A DNA stretch of 64,000 nucleotides, from positions 1 to 64,000 of the forward strand of contig CAKZOC010000253.1 of NCBI GenBank assembly GCA_937136025.1, read 5' to 3'. This DNA comes from an uncultured Bacteroidota bacterium (GTDB lineage: Bacteria > Bacteroidota > Bacteroidia > Flavobacteriales > Flavobacteriaceae). The number at the start of each line of letters is the position of its first letter. The first letter of the stretch is position 1. Below are positions 39,795 through 49,760 of this stretch, piece by piece. The translations under genes and the position numbers were made by a program. The notes under the pieces are model-generated. The model was given only the letters and a program-made list of their open reading frames with translations, searched no databases and was not told the DNA's origin.

Positions 39795-40940
39795 ATGAAA
39801 CGCCTTTTTTTATTTGCCATAGGGCTCTGGCTTGCCTTACCCTTGCAGGCCCAGGTCAAAGAAGAAATCTTCGAATCTTTTAAATTACAGGAACGTCGAA
39901 GTGTCAAATATTATATCCCGGAAGACTACAACCCGGACAAGAGATATCCCCTGGTCATCGTTTTGGATGCAGAGTATCTTTTTGATCAGGTGGTGGCTAC
40001 TTCAAAATTCTACAGTCGGTTTCAGGGATTGCCGGAAAGTCTGATTGTGGGCATCTCTCAGAGCGAAGGAGATCTGAGGACTGCGGATTGTGAATACGAA
40101 CTCACCACGGGACTTCCCGCGGATAAAGGAAAAAAGTTTTTCGAATTTATAGGAATGGAGCTCATTCCGTATATGGTTAGCGCCTATAATGTCGCCCCGT
40201 TCAAAATGTTTGTCGGGTACGATATTACCGCAAATTTTGGCAACTATTACCTGTTTAAAGAACGTCCGATTTTTAATGGGTTTATAAGTATCTCTCCGGA
40301 TCTGGCTCCTGAGATGGAATCCCGTCTCCCCGCAAGGCTTGCCGCAATTGAGGAACCTCTTTTCTACCATCTGATCGCGGAGGGAGATCTCGGAGAGGAA
40401 GAAGGGCGATTCTCCCAGATCAACACGGCTTTAAAGCAGATTGAAAGGGAGGGCTTTACCTATTATTTTGACCGCTATCCGGAGGCCAATGAAACCTCTA
40501 TTGCCACCTATGGAATGGGCAAGGCCTGGGAACGAACTTTTGATATTTTCAAACCGATTAGTCCGGAAGAGTACCGCGAGAAGATTCTAACTTCAGAGGA
40601 GCCCGTTTTCAACTATCTGGAAAACAAGTACCAAACGATAGAGACTGTTTTTGGTTTCCGCAAACCCATGGAGTTGAATGACATTATGGCCATCTATGCC
40701 GGTTGCCGCAAAAAAGACGACTTTGAATCGCTCAAACCCTTATCCGATCTGTGTAAGGAGGAATATCCGGAAACCATGTTGGGATTCTTTTTTGAAGGGG
40801 AGTACTACGAGCAGATCGGCGAGCCTAAAAAGGCACTCCGAACTTTTGAAAAAGCATTCGGCATGCAGGAGATAGACTTCCTGACCAAGGACATGGCCCT
40901 GGATAAAATGGATGCGCTGAAGGCCGATTTCGGATTCTGA
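39795..40940 (+). CDS. Esterase-family alpha/beta hydrolase with TPR-like C-terminus
   Basis: Signal peptide; RSVKYYIPEDYNPDKRYPLVIVLDAEYLFD; C-terminal EQIGEPKKALRTFEKAFGMQ. Confidence 0.8.
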   Translation: MKRLFLFAIGLWLALPLQAQVKEEIFESFKLQERRSVKYYIPEDYNPDKRYPLVIVLDAEYLFDQVVATSKFYSRFQGLPESLIVGISQSEGDLRTADCEYELTTGLPADKGKKFFEFIGMELIPYMVSAYNVAPFKMFVGYDITANFGNYYLFKERPIFNGFISISPDLAPEMESRLPARLAAIEEPLFYHLIAEGDLGEEEGRFSQINTALKQIEREGFTYYFDRYPEANETSIATYGMGKAWERTFDIFKPISPEEYREKILTSEEPVFNYLENKYQTIETVFGFRKPMELNDIMAIYAGCRKKDDFESLKPLSDLCKEEYPETMLGFFFEGEYYEQIGEPKKALRTFEKAFGMQEIDFLTKDMALDKMDALKADFGF

Positions 40941-41055
40941 TGGCCCATCTCCGGGAACTGCCCGGTGGCCTTCTGAACTTTTATATTCTGTTCCGCTTAC
41001 CTGTTTTTGGTATTCAGAGATACAGGTCTATCTTTAGGCCAAATCCCAAGCGGAC

Positions 41056-42426
41056 ATGGCCAAATCCAAAACTACCTTTTATTGTCAGAACTGTGGCTCC
41101 CAATACGCCAAATGGGCCGGGCAATGTACTTCTTGTAAGGCCTGGAACACCCTTGTCGAAGAAGTCGTGGAACGCAGTGCAAAACCCCCGCTCTGGGAAG
41201 GGGAAAGCACTTCGAAAAAAGCTGCGAAACCCCTGCGCATCAGTGAGATTCAGACAGGGGAAGAGAGCCGGCTGCCGTCAGGCGATCCGGAACTGGATCA
41301 GGTACTTGGCGGTGGCTTCGTCCCAGGTTCCCTGACGCTGATCGGAGGCGAACCGGGTATTGGGAAGAGCACCTTAATGCTCCAGACCGCGGTCCGATCC
41401 CATCGAAAAACGCTTTATGTTTCCGGAGAGGAAAGCCAGGGGCAGATTAAAATGCGCAGCGAGCGGATTGCATCTGCCACAGATTCCTGTTATATCCTGA
41501 CCGAAACACTTACCCAGAAAATATTCCGACAGGCGGAAGCACTCCAACCGGATCTGCTTATTGTAGATTCCATTCAAACGCTTCATTCCGATTATCTGGA
41601 CGCCTCCCCGGGAAGTGTCTCGCAAATCAGGGAATGCACGGCAGAACTTATTCGGTTCGCCAAAGCGTCGGATACTCCGGTAGTCCTTATCGGCCACATC
41701 ACAAAGGACGGCAGTATCGCAGGGCCTAAGATTCTGGAACATATGGTGGATACGGTTTTGCAATTTGAAGGAGACCGCAATCACGTGTTCAGAATTCTCC
41801 GGGGATTGAAAAATCGCTTTGGCTCTACCGCAGAACTGGGGATATATGAAATGCAGGCCAATGGGCTGCACCCTGTGGCAAACCCTTCCCAATTGCTCTT
41901 ATCTCAGAACAGGGAGTCCCTCAGTGGTACCGCAATAGCCGCAACCCTGGAAGGAGTTCGTCCGCTCCTTATCGAGATTCAGGCCCTGGTGAGTTCTGCC
42001 GTCTACGGAACCCCGCAGCGATCAGCCACAGGTTTTCCACCCCGCCGCCTGAATATGTTGCTGGCTGTCCTTGAGAAAAGAGCTGGTTTTAAGCTGGCTG
42101 CCAAGGATGTTTTTTTAAATGTCACCGGTGGTATTCAGGTAGATGATCCGGCTATTGACCTCGCGGTACTGGCTGCAATATTATCGAGCAATGCGGATCT
42201 TCCGATTCCCAGTGACTGGTGTTTTGCCGCAGAAGTCGGGCTCGCAGGAGAAATCCGCCCGGTTCCGCGCATAGGCCAACGGATCAGTGAGGCCGAAAAA
42301 TTAGGCCTTTCTGTAATTTACGTATCTGTCCACGCCTCCGTGCCTGAAAAAAATCACGCCATAGATGTACGGCGGGTAGCCCGGGTTGAGGATTTAGTGC
42401 GTTCCCTTTTCGGCCCCACGCCCTAG
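41056..42426 (+). CDS. radA: DNA repair protein RadA
   Basis: N-terminal zinc finger CQNCGSQYAKWAGQCTSCKAWNTL, Walker A GGEPGIGKSTLM, KNRFGST motif. Confidence 0.97.
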   Translation: MAKSKTTFYCQNCGSQYAKWAGQCTSCKAWNTLVEEVVERSAKPPLWEGESTSKKAAKPLRISEIQTGEESRLPSGDPELDQVLGGGFVPGSLTLIGGEPGIGKSTLMLQTAVRSHRKTLYVSGEESQGQIKMRSERIASATDSCYILTETLTQKIFRQAEALQPDLLIVDSIQTLHSDYLDASPGSVSQIRECTAELIRFAKASDTPVVLIGHITKDGSIAGPKILEHMVDTVLQFEGDRNHVFRILRGLKNRFGSTAELGIYEMQANGLHPVANPSQLLLSQNRESLSGTAIAATLEGVRPLLIEIQALVSSAVYGTPQRSATGFPPRRLNMLLAVLEKRAGFKLAAKDVFLNVTGGIQVDDPAIDLAVLAAILSSNADLPIPSDWCFAAEVGLAGEIRPVPRIGQRISEAEKLGLSVIYVSVHASVPEKNHAIDVRRVARVEDLVRSLFGPTP

Positions 42427-42455
42427 AGCACTCCTTTTTGAACCGCAAAAGTCTT

Positions 42456-43496
42456 TTAAGGGGCGGGATTGGGTATCGTTTTATGTATCTCCTCAATTTT
42501 GGAAAGGATCTCAGGGCTCAACTCAATATCGATACTGCCGATATTTTCCTTTAACTGATCCATCGTTGTAGCCCCGATGATATTGCTGGTGAGAAAGGGT
42601 CGGCTATTTACAAAAGCCAGGGCCATCTGGGCGAGTGAGAGCCCGTGCATCCCGGCTATTTCAGCATAGGCGGCAGTAGCCTCAACCGCTTTAGAATTGC
42701 TGTATCGATTGTAATTGGGGAACAGGGTAACCCGGGCTTTTTCCGGCTTTTGACCCCCGAGGTACTTCCCGCTTAAGGTGCCGAAGCCCAAAGGAGAATA
42801 CGCCAGTAAACCGATTTGCGACCGGTGGGATATCTCACTCAGCCCCACTTCAAACAAGCGGTTGAGCAAACTGTAAGGATTCTGAATGGTAATCATTCGG
42901 GGCAATTCAGAATGGGCACGCGCTTCCTCCAGAAAGCGCATAACGCCCCAGGGCGTTTCATTAGAAAGCCCTACCTGCCTTATTTTTCCCTCCTGAACCA
43001 GGGTTTGCAAAGTTTGCAGGACTTCGTGGATATTATCTTTCCAGGTCTCCCTGGCGTCCGGGGTGAATCCCCGTTGCCCAAAATAGTTAGTGCTGCGTTC
43101 GGGCCAGTGCAGCTGATACAGATCGATGTAGTCTGTTCGAAGCCGGCGCAGGCTACCCTCTACCGCCTCCAGAATCGCCGAAGACTTAAACCCCTCCGTT
43201 CGGATAAACTCCGTGAAAGGAGCCGGGCCGGCTATTTTACTTGCCAATACAATATCCTGCCGCCTGCCCCTTTTGAGAAACCACTTCCCTATGATTTTTT
43301 CTGTATCGGCGTAGCGGTCCTTATGGGCAGGAACCGGGTATAATTCTGCGGTGTCAAAAAAATTAACGCCCTGCTCAAAAGCATAATCCATTTGAGTGTG
43401 TCCCTCAGACTCCGTGTTCTGCCGGCCCCAGGTCATCGTCCCCAGACAAATCCGGCTCACTCGAATATCCGTATTGGGTAATGTGGTGTACTTCAA
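42456..43496 (-). CDS. Aldo/keto reductase
   Basis: (M)KYTTLPNTDIRVSRICLGTMTWGRQNTESEGHTQMDYAFEQGVNFFDTAE; TTG start at 43496 inferred; the ORF track start 43547 would overlap xth. Confidence 0.88.
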   Translation of the reverse strand: MKYTTLPNTDIRVSRICLGTMTWGRQNTESEGHTQMDYAFEQGVNFFDTAELYPVPAHKDRYADTEKIIGKWFLKRGRRQDIVLASKIAGPAPFTEFIRTEGFKSSAILEAVEGSLRRLRTDYIDLYQLHWPERSTNYFGQRGFTPDARETWKDNIHEVLQTLQTLVQEGKIRQVGLSNETPWGVMRFLEEARAHSELPRMITIQNPYSLLNRLFEVGLSEISHRSQIGLLAYSPLGFGTLSGKYLGGQKPEKARVTLFPNYNRYSNSKAVEATAAYAEIAGMHGLSLAQMALAFVNSRPFLTSNIIGATTMDQLKENIGSIDIELSPEILSKIEEIHKTIPNPAP

Positions 43497-43507
43497 ATCA
43501 ACCTTTT

Positions 43508-44281
43508 TTAGAGATTCAATCCGTTTAATTCCAGTAATATGGGGCAATGGTCACTATGGACGGCACCGGATAGGATAACCGATCGCTCCAAAGCTTCTTC
43601 AAGGGGTTTGGAAACCATGCCGTAATCCAGCCTCCATCCTTTATTCCGGGACCGGGCCCCTGCCCGATACGTCCACCAGGTGTAGTGGTGCGGATCCGGA
43701 TTGAAATGTCTGAAGCTATCGATAAAACCGCTGTCCAAAAAATTACCAATCCACTCGCGTTCCACAGGGAGAAATCCGGAGACATTTTTATTGCGAACCG
43801 GATCGTGAATGTCGATAGGCCGATGGCAAATATTGTAATCCCCACAGATCACCAGATTGGGTTTCTCTACTTTAAGAGCGTCGATATAGTTCTGAAAATC
43901 GTCCATATACTGCAACTTGTGATCCAAGCGCTCAATATTCGTTCCGGAGGGAATATACAAGCTCATCACGGAGACCCCCTGAAAATCTGCCCGGATATTA
44001 CGGCCTTCTTCATCCATATAGGGAATGCCGGTGCCTTTGATCACCTGATCGGGCTTTTGTCGGCTCAGGATGGCCACCCCGCTGTATCCCTTTTTTTCGG
44101 CAGGAAACCAGTAGTGGTAGGGATATCCGGCAGCGTCGAACAAGGATAAATCCAATTGCTCCTCCTGAGCCTTAATCTCCTGCAGACAAATGACGTCAGG
44201 ATCCGTGCTGACGAGCCAATCCAAAAATCCCTTGCGGATGGCTGCCCGAATTCCATTTACATTATAAGACGCTATTTTCAC
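43508..44281 (-). CDS. xth: Exodeoxyribonuclease III (AP endonuclease)
   Basis: KIASYNVNGIRAAIRKGFLDWLVSTDPDVICLQEIKAQ; GDYNICHRPIDIHDP; SDHCPILLEL; GTG start at 44281 likely. Confidence 0.92.
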   Translation of the reverse strand: MKIASYNVNGIRAAIRKGFLDWLVSTDPDVICLQEIKAQEEQLDLSLFDAAGYPYHYWFPAEKKGYSGVAILSRQKPDQVIKGTGIPYMDEEGRNIRADFQGVSVMSLYIPSGTNIERLDHKLQYMDDFQNYIDALKVEKPNLVICGDYNICHRPIDIHDPVRNKNVSGFLPVEREWIGNFLDSGFIDSFRHFNPDPHHYTWWTYRAGARSRNKGWRLDYGMVSKPLEEALERSVILSGAVHSDHCPILLELNGLNL

Positions 44282-44409
44282 CCGTTTATTTTGCTCAAAA
44301 ATAGGCATTCCGAAACAGGTATCGAAACCCGATCCCGGCATTTGGTTTACGGGGAAGTTCCTACCTTTGAGCCCTGCAGTGCATACGCCACCTAAAGCGC
44401 AGTCGGTCG

Positions 44410-46494
44410 ATGAGGATTTCCCTTTTTTATTTTAGTATTTCCCTTTTTCTCGGGGGTGTGGCCATTTACGGACAGGAACAAGCCAAAGATTCCGTGACCT
44501 ATCTGGAGGAAGTGATCCTGGGGGTTGCACCGGAGGCATCCTCCCCTTTGGGGATCACCCCTTCGGATCTGTTAACCGAAAACGCCATCTCCACCCAAAG
44601 CCCAATAGATTTTGCGGGTACCCTAAATCAGATCCCCGGAGTGTACTTTCTCTCAGGCGCCCTGAATACCAATCGCATTACGATTCGCGGTGTTGGTGCC
44701 CGGACTCCTTTTGGAACCGATAAGCTGAGGATGTATTACAACGATATTCCAGTCACAAACGGGACCGGAGTTTCGGCTCTGGAGGCTTTTGATCTGGAAA
44801 ACCTCAATACTATACGCGTGGTCAAAGGACCTAAATCCGGGAGCTATGGCGCGGCCCTGGGAGGGGCCATTTTACTGCAATCCGATGTTAAGAAACAGGA
44901 AGGAACCTTTTTGCAAAACCGAAGTAGTTTCGGATCCTATGGGCTGTTTAAAAACAATCTCAGCCTGAACCACCGGGGAGGTAAAGTTCAGGCAGAAGTT
45001 CGATACAATCGGATGACAACCCAGGGATATCGGGAAAACAATGCTTTTGACCGCGATGGGCTGCTGATCAATCTGGGGCTGGAAGCCGGAGAATCGCACC
45101 ACCTGAATCTGCTGGTCAACTACATTGATTATACCGCTGAAATACCCAGTTCGCTGGGGCTTACAGATTATCAGACAGACCCGACCCAGGCGGCGGCAAA
45201 CTGGAAGGAGGCCAAAGGCTTCGAGGCCAACAAATACACCCTGGTGGGGCTCTCGGATGAAATTCGCTTCAGCCGTGGTTTTAAGAATACCACGAGTATT
45301 TTTCTCAGCTATCTTGATCACTACGAACCCCGGCCCTTCAACATTCTGGACGAATTCACCCTGGGCTATGGGGCCCGCTCTGTTTTTACTGTCAATCTCA
45401 GTGGGAATTCTGACAAAACCCAGGCCGTATTTGGGTTTGAAAGTTATCGGGATGAGTACAACTGGTCGACCTATGAAAACTTATATCGGGAGAATGACGG
45501 CATGGGCAGTGTCCAGGGCGAGCGGTTGAGTCGCAACAAAGAATTCAGGAACCAGTTTTACGCGTTTGCTCAATTACACTGGCAAATCACCCCGCGTTTA
45601 AAAGCCCAGGGGGGACTCACCCTGAATAAAACCACCTACGATTTCCGGGATCTGTTCCGGGAAGGGGATGAAAACCGCAGTGCCACCCGCGACTTCGATC
45701 CTATCCTGCTGCCAAGTCTGGACCTGAATTATTCCCTGAACCCGGATTCCCGGATCTACCTCAATATAAGTCGCGGATTCAGTAATCCATCCCTGGAAGA
45801 GTCTCTCGCCCCGGACGGGGTGATCAACCCCGATATCAGCCAGGAAAAAGGAATGAACTACGAAATTGGGGGAACGGGCTTCTTATTTGACAGGCGCTTG
45901 CAAGCCACTTTGGCCTTGTATCAAATGGAAATAAAGGATCTGCTGGTCGCTCAGCGCACGGGAGAAGACGAATTTATCGGCCGAAATGCCGGAGCGACCA
46001 GGCATCGGGGTATGGAAGTTAGTCTTCAGTATTTTATGCGTCCCTGGAATTCCTGGAGTCTGAGTCCATTTCTTTCCTACACGCTCAACGACCACCGTTT
46101 TATCGATTTTCAGACCGAAGATTCAGATTTTTCGGGCAACCCCCTGACAGGGGTCCCGAAACACAGGATCTATGGGGGGCTGCAAATAAACTCGGATGAC
46201 GGCTGGTTTTGGAACAGCAGTTATCAATTTGTAGATGCCATCCCCTTAACGGACAGCACATCGCTCTACAGCGACGCCTACAGTTTGTTGAATACCCAGT
46301 TTGGGTACCGCACCCAATGGGATTCCCGACTGAACATCAGCCTGGAAATGGGCGTCAACAATATCTTCGACACCCTCTACGCCAGCTCGGTTTTAATAAA
46401 TGCAACCGGTTTCGGAGGTTCAGAACCCCGATACTATTATCCCGGAAATGGCAGGAATTACTATGTGGGAATTCTCCTTCTGTACGCCCTCTAG
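44410..46494 (+). CDS. TonB-dependent receptor
   Basis: Signal peptide; plug IDFAGTLNQIPGVYFLSGALNTNRITIRGVGARTPFGTDKLRMYYNDIPVTNGTG; barrel. Confidence 0.92.
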   Translation: MRISLFYFSISLFLGGVAIYGQEQAKDSVTYLEEVILGVAPEASSPLGITPSDLLTENAISTQSPIDFAGTLNQIPGVYFLSGALNTNRITIRGVGARTPFGTDKLRMYYNDIPVTNGTGVSALEAFDLENLNTIRVVKGPKSGSYGAALGGAILLQSDVKKQEGTFLQNRSSFGSYGLFKNNLSLNHRGGKVQAEVRYNRMTTQGYRENNAFDRDGLLINLGLEAGESHHLNLLVNYIDYTAEIPSSLGLTDYQTDPTQAAANWKEAKGFEANKYTLVGLSDEIRFSRGFKNTTSIFLSYLDHYEPRPFNILDEFTLGYGARSVFTVNLSGNSDKTQAVFGFESYRDEYNWSTYENLYRENDGMGSVQGERLSRNKEFRNQFYAFAQLHWQITPRLKAQGGLTLNKTTYDFRDLFREGDENRSATRDFDPILLPSLDLNYSLNPDSRIYLNISRGFSNPSLEESLAPDGVINPDISQEKGMNYEIGGTGFLFDRRLQATLALYQMEIKDLLVAQRTGEDEFIGRNAGATRHRGMEVSLQYFMRPWNSWSLSPFLSYTLNDHRFIDFQTEDSDFSGNPLTGVPKHRIYGGLQINSDDGWFWNSSYQFVDAIPLTDSTSLYSDAYSLLNTQFGYRTQWDSRLNISLEMGVNNIFDTLYASSVLINATGFGGSEPRYYYPGNGRNYYVGILLLYAL

Positions 46495-48038
46495 AGTCCG
46501 GATTTTTGCAGCCAATGTCTGTAGCTCACGGCCTGCTGAATCACCTCTTTCAGTTCAGCAACAGGTACTCTTTTTTGTTCCATACTGTCCCGGGAGCGCA
46601 GGGTAACTGTCCGGTCCTCAAGCGATTGATGGTCTACCGTAATACAAAATGGGGTGCCGGCGGCATCTTGCCTGCGGTAGCGTCTTCCGATGGCATCTTT
46701 TTCATCGTACTGCACCATAAAATCCCATTTCAAATCCGCCACAATATCATGGGCGAGTTCGGGAAGCCCGTCTTTTTTGACCAATGGAAGCACGGCTGCC
46801 TTGATAGGGGCCAGGACAGCCGGGAGTTTCAGAACAGTCCGGGAGGAACCATCCTCGAGCTCCTCGTCCCGAAGCGCATTTGAAAAAACAGCCAGAAACA
46901 TCCGGTCCAGACCTATGGAGGTCTCTATCACATAGGGTACGTAATGTGTGCCAAGTTCGGGGTCGAAATACTGTAATTTCTTCCCTGAGAATTTCTCATG
47001 GCTCGAAAGGTCAAAATCAGTTCTGGAGTGAATCCCCTCGAGTTCCTTAAATCCAAAAGGGAATCTGAATTCAATATCTGAGGCGGCATCGGCATAGTGC
47101 GCCAGCTTCTCATGATCGTGAAAACGATATAACTCCTCGCCCATACCCAGGGAGAGATGCCATTTCATCCGGGCTTCCTTCCAGTGTTCATACCACTTCT
47201 TTTGTTCTCCGGGCCTGATGAAAAACTGCATTTCCATCTGCTCGAATTCCCGCATCCTGAAAATAAACTGTCGGGCGACAATCTCATTGCGAAACGCCTT
47301 ACCCACCTGGGCAATCCCGAATGGGATTTTCATTCTTCCGGATTTCTGAACATTGCTGAAATTCACGAAAATTCCCTGAGCCGTTTCGGGCCTCAGAAAG
47401 AGTTCCATAGAAGATTCCGCTGTAGCTCCAAGACGGGTGCCGAACATCAGGTTAAATTGCTTGACATCCGTCCAGTTCCGGGATCCGGAAACCGGACAGG
47501 TAATCTCGAGCTCCTCAATCAGGGCTTTTACATCAGCCAGGTCCTCTGCTTCCAGGGAGCGACCCATGCGTTTGAGAATCTCACGCGCCTGTTCCTGATA
47601 CTTCACAACCCTGGGGTTTGTACTGAGAAACTGCCCCTTGTCAAAAGCTTCGCCAAAACGTTTGGCCGCCTTTTCAACTTCCTTTTCTATCTTTTTCTCA
47701 ATTTTGCCGACGTAGTCTTCAATAAGCACATCAGCCCGGTATCTTTTTTTGGAATCTTTATTGTCGATCAGAGGATCGTTAAAGGCATCGATATGACCTG
47801 ACGCCTTCCAGGTGGTGGGGTGCATAAAAATGGCCGCGTCAATACCGACGATATTCTCGTTGAGCTGAACCATCGCCTGCCACCAGTATTCCTTTATATT
47901 TTTTTTGAGTTCTGCCCCATTCTGAGTGTAGTCGTAAACGGCGCTCAAACCGTCGTAGATCTCGCTGGACTGGGTCACATAGCCGTATTCCTTGGCATGT
48001 GATATAACCTTCTTAAAATCGTCTTCTTGCTTTGCCAT
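46491..48038 (-). CDS. glyS: Glycine--tRNA ligase
   Basis: MAKQEDDFKKVISHAKEYGYVTQSSEIYDGLSAVYDYTQNGAELKKNI; LRPETAQGIFVNF class II motif. The protein is the single-chain (dimeric, GlyQS-type) form. Confidence 0.96.
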   Translation of the reverse strand: MAKQEDDFKKVISHAKEYGYVTQSSEIYDGLSAVYDYTQNGAELKKNIKEYWWQAMVQLNENIVGIDAAIFMHPTTWKASGHIDAFNDPLIDNKDSKKRYRADVLIEDYVGKIEKKIEKEVEKAAKRFGEAFDKGQFLSTNPRVVKYQEQAREILKRMGRSLEAEDLADVKALIEELEITCPVSGSRNWTDVKQFNLMFGTRLGATAESSMELFLRPETAQGIFVNFSNVQKSGRMKIPFGIAQVGKAFRNEIVARQFIFRMREFEQMEMQFFIRPGEQKKWYEHWKEARMKWHLSLGMGEELYRFHDHEKLAHYADAASDIEFRFPFGFKELEGIHSRTDFDLSSHEKFSGKKLQYFDPELGTHYVPYVIETSIGLDRMFLAVFSNALRDEELEDGSSRTVLKLPAVLAPIKAAVLPLVKKDGLPELAHDIVADLKWDFMVQYDEKDAIGRRYRRQDAAGTPFCITVDHQSLEDRTVTLRSRDSMEQKRVPVAELKEVIQQAVSYRHWLQKSGL

Positions 48039-48075
48039 GCGGCAAAAATAGAATATCTCGGATGAAATCAATCTC

Positions 48076-48972
48076 CTATTTCAGGCGAAATTCGGAGGTG
48101 GAAAGTAATTTTTCGTCTTCAAAAACATTCAGGGTGTAGATCCCTGCATTCAAAGAGCCTTCAGGAACGGTTATAAAATCGCAAACACTCATCTCTTCCC
48201 CGGTGAATACGAGTTCTACTTTTTTGCTGTAAACATTCCCATTTACAGCAATCAGAGAGGCGTTATCTTCTATAATCGCCATATCTGGGCTGAGGAATTG
48301 GAGGTAAATGACCTTTTCTTCCATAGTGGTGTTCGGATTTCCCTTGACCGTGACACACCCCCTGAGTTTTGCAATGGTCGACGCTTTGTTGGTTTTGACA
48401 GGTCGGTCCCTTCTCAATCGAAATCCGTTCCCAAGCGGGTCTTCCAGACTCAGATAACTTTTGCGCTTCAGCTCCTGACTGAGCTCCTGGTTTTTCGCCC
48501 GCAGTAAGGACTCGGTTTCGGCAAGGGAGTTGGTCCTTCCTTTCAGATCCTCCAGCATTTCGCGGGTCTCCTCATATTTGCCTGCCAGGTCGGTGTTATT
48601 AGATTGCAGTTGTTCCTGCTTATTTTTGATGTTCGTATACCGGGCTTCCAGGGTTTTCATTTCCCTGCGATACTGCTCGATTTTCGAAATATTGAAATTC
48701 AGACGACCTACAGAGTCGAGCAATTGCTGTACCCGGTTCTCGCTTTCCTGCAATTCAATTTCCTTGACTTCGCTGAAGGCGAGCAAGCGGTCCACTTCAG
48801 ATTTAATGTACGAGAGGTCCTTGATCAGCATACTGCGTTCCTTCTCCAGATAACTAATTTGTTGTTGGGATTGCGCATAACTGTAGTAAAATGCGATCAG
48901 AATACCGATGATCACTGCAATCAATGTAGTAAAGATGATCTTGTTGTTAAAACTAGAGTCCTGGAAAGTCAT
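48076..48972 (-). CDS. Membrane-anchored coiled-coil protein
   Basis: N-terminal TM helix IIFTTLIAVIIGILIAFYYSYA, long heptad-rich region, C-terminal beta domain. Confidence 0.7.
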   Translation of the reverse strand: MTFQDSSFNNKIIFTTLIAVIIGILIAFYYSYAQSQQQISYLEKERSMLIKDLSYIKSEVDRLLAFSEVKEIELQESENRVQQLLDSVGRLNFNISKIEQYRREMKTLEARYTNIKNKQEQLQSNNTDLAGKYEETREMLEDLKGRTNSLAETESLLRAKNQELSQELKRKSYLSLEDPLGNGFRLRRDRPVKTNKASTIAKLRGCVTVKGNPNTTMEEKVIYLQFLSPDMAIIEDNASLIAVNGNVYSKKVELVFTGEEMSVCDFITVPEGSLNAGIYTLNVFEDEKLLSTSEFRLK

Positions 48973-49007
48973 GCAGTGGGCAGCTCAGAAAATATGCGAT
49001 TAAACAG

Positions 49008-49709
49008 TTGACATCGAATCTTTCAAAAATACTAAATGATGCCCTCTCCTATATGGTGCCCGAGCTGTGTTTTGGATGTAATGCTGTATTATATCGGGGA
49101 GAACATGTGTTGTGTGCATTTTGTCGAAATGAATTACCCCTTACCGATTTCAATTTCAGGGATGAAAACCCCGCTGACCGCCTTTTTTACGGTCGTTGTC
49201 AGGTAGAAAAGGTGTCGGCCTTGCTATATTACCCCGAAAATGGAATTGTCCGCAACCTCATACACCATCTCAAATACAAGAAACAGGAGCGTATTGGGGG
49301 GTGGTTGGGAACCTGGTACGGTCAACAGATTCGGGACGAGCCTTCGCTCAAAGGGGTGTCTGTCGTCCTGCCCGTGCCCTTACATCGAAAGAAGAAGCGA
49401 AAACGCGGATACAACCAATGCAGTCGCTTCGGGAAGGTTATTGCTGAACATCTCGGAGCGGTTTACTCCGAGAAGCACCTCCTTAAAAACACCCCTACCC
49501 GTACCCAGACTTCAAAAAACCGATGGAAGCGATGGAAGAGTACGGAAGCGGCTTACCGACTGCAGAGACCTGGGGAATTGGAAGGAAGGGACATTCTGAT
49601 AGTGGATGATGTACTCACCACAGGGGCGACCCTTGAAGCCTGCGTACGGGCGTTAGACTCCGTCATAGACAAACGCATTTTTATAGGGGTGATGGCCGTT
49701 GTTCCATAG
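49008..49709 (+). CDS. ComF family phosphoribosyltransferase
   Basis: ELCFGCNAVLYRGEHVLCAFCRNELP; KRGYNQCSRFGKVIAEHL; DILIVDDVLTTGATLEACVRAL; TTG start. Confidence 0.92.
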   Translation: MTSNLSKILNDALSYMVPELCFGCNAVLYRGEHVLCAFCRNELPLTDFNFRDENPADRLFYGRCQVEKVSALLYYPENGIVRNLIHHLKYKKQERIGGWLGTWYGQQIRDEPSLKGVSVVLPVPLHRKKKRKRGYNQCSRFGKVIAEHLGAVYSEKHLLKNTPTRTQTSKNRWKRWKSTEAAYRLQRPGELEGRDILIVDDVLTTGATLEACVRALDSVIDKRIFIGVMAVVP

Positions 49710-49760
49710 GCGATAACTTCCCTAAATATGTTGTTTCTTTGTGGTCGATTTGTTTTCGCT

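Noticed and set aside
40940-41335. 131-aa ORF before radA
   Set aside because: Mostly an alternate frame of the radA start region; no domain signature.
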